From positions 1 through 9,717 of the forward strand of contig CALBME010000187.1 of assembly GCA_937896295.1 (NCBI GenBank): a stretch of DNA of 9,717 bases, written 5' to 3'. Under the pieces are notes generated by a model, which made no database searches, was not told the origin of the DNA, and saw nothing but the letters and a program-made list of their open reading frames with translations. The stretch is from an uncultured Micavibrio sp. (GTDB lineage Bacteria > Pseudomonadota > Alphaproteobacteria > Micavibrionales > UBA1664). Of the stretch, positions 1 through 6,767 are shown piece after piece. Made by a program: the position numbers and the translations under genes. The stretch's first letter is position 1; every line of letters starts with the position of its first letter.

Positions 1-1479
1 GTTGTCGAGCCACGCGAACGCACCCATGGCGCGGTAGGTCAGGGTGCCGTTGTTCTGCAGGTTGTCGATGCCCGAGAAATAATCGGGGTTGAGGTTATAG
101 ACCTCGCCCCCCTCGACGCTGACGCAGGAACCGAGGAAGCAGACGCCGAACACCTTGTTCAGCCATGATTTGTGAACGTTATACCCGCCCAGTGGGCGGA
201 TGGAAAACTTGTCCCATGAACGGCGATTTTCAACCGCCGGGTTGCCGGGGATGATGCCGCAGCCTGCGTAGAAGGTCTGATACCCGCCGCAGTTGATGTC
301 GGTGCCCGTCCATTTATAGCGTTTTGCCTGCTGGCCGCGGTCGTCGACCGCCTTGTTGTCCAGCGTGCGCAGCAGGGTCGCGGTACCCCGCGTCCATGCC
401 GTGGTCTGCAGGCCCTGGCCCATCAGGTTCACGAACTGTTTGTACATCAAAGGCGTCTGGCCCTTACACTGCAGGATCTTGGTGTCGGTACCGTCGCCTG
501 TGTCGGATTCGCCACCCTGCGTCATGCCCGCCATGCCCGCCATAAGGGGGCAGGTATCGACGGTTTTGGCCGAGCGTTTCATCTGGCCGCTGCGTGCCAT
601 GTTGGCGTTGACACTGCGGTCCACGCAGTCCATCTGCAGCTGGCCCTGAAGCAGGTCGCGCAGCGCGATGGCTGCGAAGTTGTTCATGTTGACCGTACCG
701 GCGCCGGCACGGAAATTGCGGGTGCCGAGTTCGACCACCGCGTCATTCATACACTGGCCCATGCTGGCAATGTCGGTGGACCATGCGTCCGCCGCCATCG
801 TGCCGTTGGCAAGATAGCGGACGATACGGCTTTGCACCTGCGTCCCGCGCATCTGGCGGCCGGTTTCATCGGCACCGCAGGGCGTGGTGCGGTATTCGGT
901 ACGCACCATTTCCTGAGTCGGGGGCGCGGGTGTTTCGATGGCGAAGGCCAGAACGGGCGCGCCGTTCGGAATGGTGGCGGCGGCGCAGCCGCTGGGCAGG
1001 GATTGCGACGTGCCGTTTGCCATCACGATGGACGAGCCGTTAAAGACACCGATCTGGTTGCCGGAAACGCGGTTGCGCAGGGCGCTGACGATGGAACCGG
1101 CATCGGAACCGATGCCGCGCAGCGCAAATTTGTTGGAGCCGTCACGGGCATCGATCCACGTGATCTGGAGCACGCCCGAACCCGAGGCATTGTTACAGAC
1201 GAATGATTTGACGGGCACGCCAAGGCCTTGAGAAGAAACCCCGAGCGCAGCCAGATTCAGGCCGTCTGAGCCCATGGCGGCGAACCAGTTGGAACTGGTC
1301 ACCACGGCGTTCTGGATGGCCAGCGCGACACTGCCAAGGCCGTTGGCGTAGAAAGTGCCTGAGAGCTGGCCCGCATTGGCCGCTTTGTCCGGATCGGTAT
1401 TATCCGGCAAACATGCAGACAGACCGAGGGTCGAGCAGACCGCGATCGATAACATGATTTTTTTCAAAACGTTAAGCAT
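1..1479 (-). CDS. Large cysteine-rich predicted lipoprotein of unknown function (3' end outside window)
   Basis: The frame is open from the ATG at 1477-1479 to the left edge: 493 codons and no stop, so the protein is C-terminally incomplete here. The N-terminus is a lipoprotein signal: two lysines (K6, K7), a hydrophobic stretch, then the lipobox L-S-A-C with the lipidated Cys at residue 23. Leu-Pro-Asp follows the Cys. The mature part is rich in Gly, Asn, Ser and Thr and has eleven further cysteines, including a pair three residues apart near residues 452-456, which suggests disulfides in an envelope protein. A short Met-Ala-Gly-Met-Ala-Gly-Met run lies near residue 313. I recognise no domain. 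A GGAGGGG ribosome binding site about 9-11 nt upstream supports the start. It lies 112 nt downstream of the histidine kinase gene. An envelope or secretion-apparatus lipoprotein is possible, but nothing in the sequence decides this. Confidence 0.85.
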   Translation of the reverse strand, partial: MLNVLKKIMLSIAVCSTLGLSACLPDNTDPDKAANAGQLSGTFYANGLGSVALAIQNAVVTSSNWFAAMGSDGLNLAALGVSSQGLGVPVKSFVCNNASGSGVLQITWIDARDGSNKFALRGIGSDAGSIVSALRNRVSGNQIGVFNGSSIVMANGTSQSLPSGCAAATIPNGAPVLAFAIETPAPPTQEMVRTEYRTTPCGADETGRQMRGTQVQSRIVRYLANGTMAADAWSTDIASMGQCMNDAVVELGTRNFRAGAGTVNMNNFAAIALRDLLQGQLQMDCVDRSVNANMARSGQMKRSAKTVDTCPLMAGMAGMTQGGESDTGDGTDTKILQCKGQTPLMYKQFVNLMGQGLQTTAWTRGTATLLRTLDNKAVDDRGQQAKRYKWTGTDINCGGYQTFYAGCGIIPGNPAVENRRSWDKFSIRPLGGYNVHKSWLNKVFGVCFLGSCVSVEGGEVYNLNPDYFSGIDNLQNNGTLTYRAMGAFAWLDN

Positions 1480-1486
1480 AGCCAAT

Positions 1487-1522
1487 AACCCCTCCACCCC
1501 TTGAAAATGGGGTTCTCCACCC
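1487..1522 (-). promoter_or_regulatory. Ribosome binding site of the lipoprotein gene inside repeats and alternative hairpins
   Basis: The Shine-Dalgarno sequence GGAGGGG (1495-1489) overlaps two mutually exclusive short stems. One pairs ACCCC (1513-1509) with GGGGT (1500-1496), with an 8-nt loop. The other pairs AACCCC (1514-1509) with GGGGTT (1492-1487), which would cover the G-run of the ribosome binding site. The octamer GGGTGGAG also occurs twice, at 1522-1515 and 1499-1492. Whether this regulates translation is inference; the stems are short. Confidence 0.3.
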
Positions 1523-1591
1523 TTGATTGTGGACCGAAATACTTAAAATTTTGTTCAAATTTCCCCGCGGAAGGCAGGATTTTGGAAAATA

Positions 1592-3160
1592 TTAGCGATC
1601 CAGAGCCTTGGGAAGGCGGACCTGAACGGTCGTTCCCGCCCCGAGACGTGAATCGATATTCAGTGTACCAGAATGCAGCTCAGTCAGGTCTTTTGTAATG
1701 GCCAGCCCCAGGCCCGAGCCTTCATGGCCCCGGGTGAAGGCGTTCGAGACCTGTTCGAACGGCTTGGTCACATCGGCCAGTTTATGGGCCGGAATGCCGA
1801 TGCCAGTGTCACGCACTTCGAAGACGATATAGGCACCGTCGTCTTCCAGCGTGACATCGACCGCGCCGGAGGCCGGCGTGAACTTAATGGCGTTGGACAG
1901 CAGATTCAGCAGGATCTGTTTGAGCGCGCGGCGGTCGGCGCGAATGGTCATATCCTCCACCGGCAGGCGGCAGGTCAGCTTCAGCTTCCCTTCATGGGCG
2001 CGCGCCTCCATCATCTGGACCACGGTGCGGATGACCTGGCTGACATTGACGTTTTCAAGGGTCAGTTCGTATTTGCCGGCCTCGATCTTGCTCATATCCA
2101 GAATGTCGGTGATGAGATCGAGCAGATGGTGGCCGCTTTCGCGGATGGCGCTGATGTAATCGAGGTATTTTTCGTTGCCCAGCGGGCCCAGCAGCTGTTT
2201 TTCGATCAGGTCGGAAAAACCGATGATGGCGTTCAGCGGCGTGCGCAGTTCATGCGACATGTTGGCAAGAAAGCGCGATTTCGATGCATAGGCGGCTTCG
2301 GCCTGATCCTTGGCATCGCGCAGGGCGCGTTCATGTTCTTTCTGCGGCGTGATGTCCTGCATGATGCCGTAAAGGGCGATGACTTCGCCTTCGCTGTCCA
2401 GTTCGCAGCGGCCTTCGCAGCGAATGGTGCGCACGCGTCCGTCGGGACGGATCGCACGGAAATCCATGTCGTAGTCATTCTGCTGAATGATCGCACGCTG
2501 AAACGCCTGAAACAGGCGTCCGAGATCGCGCCTGTGAATGAGCGCGTTGATGGAATCCATCGCGGGTTTGAATTCGTCGGGGCTGACGCCAAAGATGCTG
2601 TAGAGTTCGGGCGAGAATTCAATTTCGGATGCGCCCACTTCCCAGCGCCAGTGACCCATATGGGCCAGCGCCTGCGCCTCGGACAGTTGCTGTTCGCGGC
2701 GGATGAGTTCGGTTTCCCGCGCCTTGCTTTCGGTGATGTCCTGGCCGAGGCAGTAAAAGACCTGGCCTTCGAGCCGCACGGTCCAGCGGACCTGGCGCAC
2801 ATGACCATCCGCCGTCAGCATGCGGCATTCAAAATTCAGCACCGGCGGCGCGTCGTCGAACTGCGTGACGCCGAAAAATGCGGCACGCACGGCGGCGCGG
2901 TCGGAGACGTCAACAAAATCGAGGAATTCCTTGCCGATCATGTCCTGCGCCTCGAAGCCGAGAATGCGGGCAAAGGCCGGATTGAAACGGATGATGCCCC
3001 CGTCCGGATAGGTCGAGCACATCATGTCTTCGGTCATGGCCAGGAACTGGCGGATTTCCTCCGCCCGCAGGGTCGCGGACAGGGCGCCGACTTCCGCCGC
3101 GACGGATGTAGCGGAAGTGTTTGAATTCACTGAAGCTTTTTTGGCGCGCGGGGTCGACAT
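1592..3160 (-). CDS. Soluble PAS-PAS hybrid-less sensor histidine kinase with PleC/DivJ-like core
   Basis: This 522-residue protein autophosphorylates on histidine and passes phosphate to an unlinked response regulator. After a polar N-terminus come PAS 1 (about 36-145) and PAS 2 (about 165-275), each ending in a D-I-T motif, then a short coiled linker. The HisKA H-box is N-M-S-H-E-L-R-T-P-L-N with the phospho-acceptor His303. The ATPase domain follows: N-box around N419/N423, G1 box D-T-G-I-G-I-P at 451-457, and G2 box G-S-G-L-G-L at 481-486. The region after the H-box (G-P-L-G then K-Y-L-D-Y, H-L-L-D-L-I, D-I-L-D-M-S-K-I-E-A-G) is typical of alphaproteobacterial PleC/DivJ kinases, so a DivK-like single-domain partner is a reasonable inference. 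There is no transmembrane segment, signal peptide or receiver domain, so it should act in the cytoplasm. An AAGG ribosome binding site lies 9 nt before the chosen ATG. No regulator gene is adjacent. The ligand of the PAS domains is unknown. Confidence 0.95.
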   Translation of the reverse strand: MSTPRAKKASVNSNTSATSVAAEVGALSATLRAEEIRQFLAMTEDMMCSTYPDGGIIRFNPAFARILGFEAQDMIGKEFLDFVDVSDRAAVRAAFFGVTQFDDAPPVLNFECRMLTADGHVRQVRWTVRLEGQVFYCLGQDITESKARETELIRREQQLSEAQALAHMGHWRWEVGASEIEFSPELYSIFGVSPDEFKPAMDSINALIHRRDLGRLFQAFQRAIIQQNDYDMDFRAIRPDGRVRTIRCEGRCELDSEGEVIALYGIMQDITPQKEHERALRDAKDQAEAAYASKSRFLANMSHELRTPLNAIIGFSDLIEKQLLGPLGNEKYLDYISAIRESGHHLLDLITDILDMSKIEAGKYELTLENVNVSQVIRTVVQMMEARAHEGKLKLTCRLPVEDMTIRADRRALKQILLNLLSNAIKFTPASGAVDVTLEDDGAYIVFEVRDTGIGIPAHKLADVTKPFEQVSNAFTRGHEGSGLGLAITKDLTELHSGTLNIDSRLGAGTTVQVRLPKALDR

Positions 3161-3206
3161 CGGCCCATACCTTACCGCAAAACGCGGGATTTTTCCAGTT
3201 TGTCGT

Positions 3207-3242
3207 AAAACAGCGCGGACCGGCGCAGCGGGCGAGGTCCGC
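3207..3242 (-). terminator. Candidate Rho-independent terminator after the small exported protein gene
   Basis: On the minus strand, GCGGACC (3242-3236) pairs perfectly with GGTCCGC (3221-3215) around a 14-nt GC-rich loop. Then come GCTG and a run of four T (3210-3207). The stem begins 10 nt after the TGA stop of the upstream gene. The T-tract is short and set back from the stem, so termination may be partial. It would separate the acc block from the histidine kinase gene. Confidence 0.45.
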
Positions 3243-3252
3243 CCGTGCCTGC

Positions 3253-3690
3253 TCAGAAGGGCTTGAGTTTAAAACCGCGGTCGCGGCACATGCCCTGCAA
3301 AGACTTCACCGACGACACAAGTTTCAGTTCGTCTTCCGAGGGCGCAGGCGCCGGGGAAGGCGTGCCGGCATCATCATCTTCCTGTGCGAGCGACGCCAGA
3401 TCGATGCCGGAAATCTCGTAGCGCACCTTTTCATCCGGGGTGACCGTGACACGCATGGGCGGCGTTTCAATGACCGTGGTGGCGTCCGGATAAACGGCAA
3501 CCAGCGTGTTACCATCGGCATAAAAACAGACGTTTGTGTTGACCGTGAGTTTTGCGGCATCCTGATCGACGGACGACGACGGCGCCTGTACAGGCCCCTT
3601 GACCGCTGGCAGGGATGCCTGGGCGCTCGTGGCAAATATGCCCGTCAAAAGGGCGGTGCCGGCCGCCATGGATGCCAGTTTCTTATTCAT
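3253..3690 (-). CDS. Small exported protein of unknown function downstream of accC
   Basis: This 145-residue protein has a clear Sec signal peptide: M-N-K-K, a hydrophobic stretch, then A-Q-A with likely cleavage near residue 25, so it should be periplasmic. The mature part has a Pro/Ser-rich start, a central segment of alternating hydrophobic residues likely to form beta strands (about 48-100), and an acidic Asp run followed by a Pro/Ala stretch (about 104-118). A short basic end follows. Two cysteines, one near residue 55 and one near 135, could form a disulfide. I recognise no family. An AAGGAG ribosome binding site 9 nt upstream fixes the start. The gene begins 60 nt after accC and may be co-transcribed with it or use its own weak promoter. 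Conserved linkage to accC is not assumed, and a role in fatty acid synthesis is not suggested by the sequence. Confidence 0.8.
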   Translation of the reverse strand: MNKKLASMAAGTALLTGIFATSAQASLPAVKGPVQAPSSSVDQDAAKLTVNTNVCFYADGNTLVAVYPDATTVIETPPMRVTVTPDEKVRYEISGIDLASLAQEDDDAGTPSPAPAPSEDELKLVSSVKSLQGMCRDRGFKLKPF

Positions 3691-3713
3691 CCGTGAGATC
3701 TCCTTATGGAAAC

Positions 3714-3742
3714 CATATACGGAATCCGGGATTTTTTCAAAC
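3714..3742 (-). promoter_or_regulatory. Weak candidate promoter before the small exported protein gene
   Basis: The accC-to-3690 spacer holds TTGAAA followed, after a short 15-nt spacer, by TATATG (3719-3714) on the minus strand. The spacing is below the usual 16-18 nt, so this is only a possibility. Read-through from accC is equally likely. Confidence 0.2.
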
Positions 3743-3750
3743 TTCCGCTA

Positions 3751-5151
3751 TCACGCGGCTTTGTCGCCCTTGGCCGGGGCGGCCGTGTCAGCCGCGGTCT
3801 TTTCCGTTTCCGCCAGAGCCGCCAGCTGTTTTTCCAGCCAGTGGATGGTGTAATCACCGGCCAGGAAATCCGGATGGTCGATGATCCACGCATGGAGGGG
3901 CAGCGTGGTTTTCACGCCGTCGATCACGGTTTCATGGATGGCGCGGCGGAGTCTTTTCAGCGCCTCTTCCCGGGTGCGGCCATGGACGATCAGCTTGCCG
4001 ATCATGGAATCGTAATAAGGCGGGATGCGGTAGCCGGTGTAGATGGCCGAGTCCAGACGGACGCCCAGGCCGCCGGCAGCGTGGAACTGCGTGATTTCGC
4101 CGGGCGAGGGCATAAACGTCTTCGGATCTTCCGCGTTGATGCGGATTTCAATGGCGTGACCGCGCAGGCGCAAATTGTCCTTGTTGATGAGCAGCGGTTC
4201 GCCGGCAGCGATACGGATCTGCTCGGTCACAAGATCGATACCCGTGATCATTTCCGTCACCGGGTGTTCGACCTGAATCCGGGTGTTCATTTCGATGAAA
4301 TAGAATTCGTTATTTTCGTACAGGAATTCGAACGTGCCTGCACCGCGGTAGCCGAGCTTGCGCACCACATCGGCGGCGAGGCCGCCGATATATTCGCGCT
4401 GTTCCGGGGTCAGGACAGGCGACGGGCCTTCCTCAACCACTTTCTGGTGACGGCGCTGGATCGAGCAGTCACGCTCGCCGAGGTGAATCCCCTCGCCCTT
4501 GCCGTCGCCGAACACCTGCACTTCGATGTGGCGGGGTTTTTCCAGGTATTTTTCAAGATACATGGAATCGTCGCCGAAATTCGCCTTGGCTTCGCGGCGG
4601 GCGGTGGTCCACGCTTCTTCGAATTCGCTTTCCTTGCGGATCACCTTCATGCCCTTGCCGCCGCCGCCGGATACAGCCTTGGTGATGACGGGGTAGCCGA
4701 TTTTCTTGGCGATCTTCATGCCTTCTTCAAGGCTGTTCACCATGCCGTCCGAACCCGGAACGACGGGCAGGCCGAGTTTCTTGACGGTTTCTTTCGCCAC
4801 CGCCTTGTCGCCCATGCAGTCGATATGTTCGGGCTTGGGACCGATGAAGGTGAAGCCGTGTTCCTCGACCATGCGGGCGAATTCAGCGTTTTCCGACAGG
4901 AAACCGTAACCGGGGTGAATGGCGTCCGCGCCGGTGACAGCGGCGGCGGTGAGGATGGCCGGAATATTGAGATAGGATTCCTTGGCAGGCGGCGGCCCGA
5001 TGCAGACCGATTCATCGGCCAGGCGCACGGCCATGGCATTGGCATCGGCGGTCGAGTGCACGGCGACGGACTGGATGCCCAGTTCCTTGCAGGCGCGGTG
5101 AATACGCAGCGCGATTTCGCCGCGATTGGCGATGAGAACTTTTTTGAACAT
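3751..5151 (-). CDS. accC: Biotin carboxylase subunit of acetyl-CoA carboxylase
   Basis: AccC uses ATP and bicarbonate to carboxylate the biotin carried by AccB, the first half-reaction of acetyl-CoA carboxylase in the cytoplasm. The 466 residues show the family architecture. The N-terminal biotin carboxylase fold starts K-K-V-L-I-A-N-R-G-E-I-A and includes H-P-G-Y-G-F-L-S-E-N (79-88). The ATP-grasp glycine loop G-G-G-G-K-G-M-K lies at 162-169, preceded by Lys158. The segment G-E-R-D-C-S-I-Q-R-R-H-Q-K sits at 225-237, and the catalytic E-M-N-T-R-I-Q-V-E-H-P at 287-297 has E287, N289 and R291. The core matches the usual length of about 450; the last 15-20 residues are an Ala/Lys-rich tail beyond the fold. 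It starts 22 nt after the accB stop with an AGGGG ribosome binding site, so accB and accC form an operon, as is usual. No key residue is missing. Confidence 0.98.
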   Translation of the reverse strand: MFKKVLIANRGEIALRIHRACKELGIQSVAVHSTADANAMAVRLADESVCIGPPPAKESYLNIPAILTAAAVTGADAIHPGYGFLSENAEFARMVEEHGFTFIGPKPEHIDCMGDKAVAKETVKKLGLPVVPGSDGMVNSLEEGMKIAKKIGYPVITKAVSGGGGKGMKVIRKESEFEEAWTTARREAKANFGDDSMYLEKYLEKPRHIEVQVFGDGKGEGIHLGERDCSIQRRHQKVVEEGPSPVLTPEQREYIGGLAADVVRKLGYRGAGTFEFLYENNEFYFIEMNTRIQVEHPVTEMITGIDLVTEQIRIAAGEPLLINKDNLRLRGHAIEIRINAEDPKTFMPSPGEITQFHAAGGLGVRLDSAIYTGYRIPPYYDSMIGKLIVHGRTREEALKRLRRAIHETVIDGVKTTLPLHAWIIDHPDFLAGDYTIHWLEKQLAALAETEKTAADTAAPAKGDKAA

Positions 5152-5173
5152 GTGACCCCTAAAGAGTTCGTTC

Positions 5174-5638
5174 TTACTCGATGATCATGATGACGTCGCC
5201 GAATTCGACCGGACGCGCGTCTTCAATCAGGATTTGCTTGATCACGCCGCCACGTTCGGCCTTGATCGGGTTCATGACCTTCATCGCCTCGATGATGACC
5301 AGCGTATCGCCAGCCTTGACCGTCGCGCCTTTGGAGACGAAGGGGGGCTTGCCGGGTTCGGGAGACAGATAGGCCGTGCCGACCATCGGCGAGATGACAG
5401 CGCCCGGGTGCTGGGCAGCCGTGGAATGGGTGAGTTCCATCGTCGGCGCCATCGGGGTGCCGGGATCGCCAACCGGGAAGGCCGGGCCGGGGCCGGCGAC
5501 GGAGGGCATGTAGCTGACGCTGGCGCCGCCACGGGAAACACGGATCATGTTGTCGCCTTCGGCGACCTCGATCTCGTTGAGAGAGGTTTCGTCCAGCAGT
5601 TTCGCCAGTTCGCGGATGGCGGCCTTATCGATTTTCAT
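5174..5638 (-). CDS. accB: Biotin carboxyl carrier protein of acetyl-CoA carboxylase
   Basis: AccB carries biotin between the biotin carboxylase (AccC) and the carboxyltransferase (AccA/AccD, not in this window). The 154 residues have the usual layout. An N-terminal segment (about 1-36) is expected to bind AccC. A Pro/Gly/Ala-rich flexible linker follows (about 45-80), then a C-terminal biotinyl/lipoyl domain (81-154). The biotinylation site is E-A-M-K-V-M-N with the modified Lys120; the residue after Lys is Val where E. coli has Met, a tolerated position. The segment S-P-E-P-G-K-P-P-F-V at 92-101 is the 'thumb' loop of genuine BCCPs, which distinguishes it from other biotinyl domains. An AAAGGAAA ribosome binding site precedes the ATG. 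It is 83 nt downstream of aroQ, giving the aroQ-accB-accC order common in alphaproteobacteria. Confidence 0.98.
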   Translation of the reverse strand: MKIDKAAIRELAKLLDETSLNEIEVAEGDNMIRVSRGGASVSYMPSVAGPGPAFPVGDPGTPMAPTMELTHSTAAQHPGAVISPMVGTAYLSPEPGKPPFVSKGATVKAGDTLVIIEAMKVMNPIKAERGGVIKQILIEDARPVEFGDVIMIIE

Positions 5639-5668
5639 GTTTTCCTTTTACTTTGAATAAGTTGCATG

Positions 5669-5697
5669 GGTTTAGCAGATAGGACTTCCCACGTCAA
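5669..5697 (-). promoter_or_regulatory. Candidate sigma-70-type promoter of accBC
   Basis: The aroQ-accB spacer contains TTGACG (5697-5692), a 17-nt spacer and TAAACC (5674-5669), about 30 nt before the accB start. The -35 hexamer is good and the -10 hexamer poor. The 83-nt gap, wider than those upstream, makes a separate accBC promoter plausible. Read-through from aroQ is not excluded. Confidence 0.3.
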
Positions 5698-5721
5698 AAT
5701 GGTCGATAAAATTCAATTAAA

Positions 5722-6162
5722 TCAGTGCTTTAACTTGGCCGCCAGCGCCTGTATCGCCTTGCGGTAACCCTCCGGCCCCTGCCCGCAGACGCTGATGAAG
5801 GCCAGCGGTTCGATATAAGAGTGGTGGCGGAAGGGTTCGCGCGTCTTGGGATCGGAGAGATGCACTTCCGCGATCGGGCATTTGAGCAGGCGCAGCGCGT
5901 CATGAATGGCGACGGATGTATGCGTATACGCCCCGGCATTGATGACGACGCCGCCGATGGGTTCCTGTGACGCCTGCTGGATCCAGGTGACGAGTTCGCC
6001 TTCGTGGTTCGACTGGCGGCAATCGGCTTCGAAGCCCGCATCGCGGCATGCGGATGCGCAGAGTTCGTCAATATCGGCCAGCGTGGCCGTGCCGTAGATG
6101 GACGGTTCGCGCAGGCCCAGCATGTTCAGGTTCGGCCCGTTGAGAATAAGAATGGTCGTCAT
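5722..6162 (-). CDS. aroQ: Type II 3-dehydroquinate dehydratase
   Basis: AroQ dehydrates 3-dehydroquinate to 3-dehydroshikimate, the third step of the shikimate pathway, as a cytoplasmic enzyme (usually a dodecamer). The 146 residues match the family length. N-G-P-N-L-N-M-L-G at 8-16 is the N-terminal signature, followed by the flexible active-site lid with Arg18 and the catalytic Tyr23. I-N-A-G-A-Y-T-H-T-S at 74-83 supplies Asn75 and His81. E-V-H-L-S at 99-103 supplies His101 and Ser103, and Arg112 lies in F-R-H-H-S-Y-I. The same frame is open further upstream to 6429, but family length and the N-terminal motif fix the ATG at 6160-6162. That ATG overlaps the stop of the HAD gene as ATGA, indicating translational coupling. 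Upstream there is only a G-run as a weak ribosome binding site. Confidence 0.97.
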   Translation of the reverse strand: MTTILILNGPNLNMLGLREPSIYGTATLADIDELCASACRDAGFEADCRQSNHEGELVTWIQQASQEPIGGVVINAGAYTHTSVAIHDALRLLKCPIAEVHLSDPKTREPFRHHSYIEPLAFISVCGQGPEGYRKAIQALAAKLKH

Positions 6163-6767
6163 GTTTGCTGGCCCCCCAAAAATACCTGCAAAGCTTGGCG
6201 TAAACACAAGGCATTTGTAAAGACGTGGCCGTGCATGCCCACGGCGCGGGCGCCATCGACATTGGCAGGCACATCGTCGATGAACAGGCAGTCGGAGGCG
6301 GACAGGCCATAGCGGTCCAGCAGCGTGTGATAGATGCGGGGATCGGGTTTCATGATTTTTTCGTCCCCCGAAACAACAATGCCGTCGAAATCGGCCAGTG
6401 TCGGCCACAATGTCTGCGAGAGGCGCCATTTATCGGATGAAAAATTGGTGATGGCGTAAAGCGGAACGCCCTGCGCGCGCAGATCGTCCTTGATGCGCAC
6501 GACATCATCCAGCAGGCCGGCAACCATTTCGGGCCAGCGTTCGTCATAGGCGCGGATGAGGTCCGCCTGTGCCGGATAGAGTGCGATACGTTCGGCAACC
6601 GCATCTTTCCAAGGCAGGCCCGCATCGCAGCGCGCATTCCATTCCCGCGGGCATACATCACGCAGAAATACTGTGCGCATGTCCGCATCGGGGATCAGCG
6701 TGCGGTAAAGATAGGCGGGGTCCCAGTCGACCAGGACCCCGCCGATATCAAAGACGACTGATTTCAT
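6159..6767 (-). CDS. HAD-superfamily hydrolase (phosphatase, YihX/epoxide-hydrolase-N-like group)
   Basis: HAD hydrolases use an aspartate nucleophile and Mg2+ to remove phosphate, usually from small metabolites. The 202 residues contain all four motifs. Motif I is F-D-I-G-G-V-L-V-D with nucleophile Asp7; Gly at 9 replaces the second Asp, as is normal in the YihX-like group. Motif II is I-T-N-F-S with Thr107, motif III is Lys140 in M-K-P-D-P, and motif IV is I-D-D at 163-165 in an I-D-D-V-P-A-N-V-D-G-A context. A helical cap lies between about 15 and 90. Length and motif spacing are normal for cap class C1. The substrate cannot be read from the sequence; sugar phosphates are typical of relatives. 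The start overlaps the previous stop as ATGA with no visible Shine-Dalgarno sequence, so translation probably depends on reinitiation. The end overlaps aroQ in the same way. Confidence 0.92.
   Translation of the reverse strand: MKSVVFDIGGVLVDWDPAYLYRTLIPDADMRTVFLRDVCPREWNARCDAGLPWKDAVAERIALYPAQADLIRAYDERWPEMVAGLLDDVVRIKDDLRAQGVPLYAITNFSSDKWRLSQTLWPTLADFDGIVVSGDEKIMKPDPRIYHTLLDRYGLSASDCLFIDDVPANVDGARAVGMHGHVFTNALCLRQALQVFLGGQQT

Noticed and set aside
324..1231. Overlapping plus-strand open frames in the left part of the window
   Set aside because: The minus strand is continuously open here with a lipoprotein signal and a good ribosome binding site, so these frames are shadows.
1673..3124. Plus-strand open frame of 483 codons opposite the histidine kinase
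   Set aside because: It mirrors a gene with full kinase motifs on the minus strand. Its translation shows no recognisable domain, and long antisense frames are common in GC-rich genes.
3706..5184. Plus-strand open frame of 492 codons covering accC
   Set aside because: It lies antisense to a certain accC gene; the protein is rich in His/Phe/Asp/Gly as expected of reverse-complemented codons, with no family signature.
6163..6429. Longer N-terminus for aroQ reaching 6429
   Set aside because: It would run within the HAD gene in another frame and add residues with no family match; the AroQ signature begins at the ATG at 6162.
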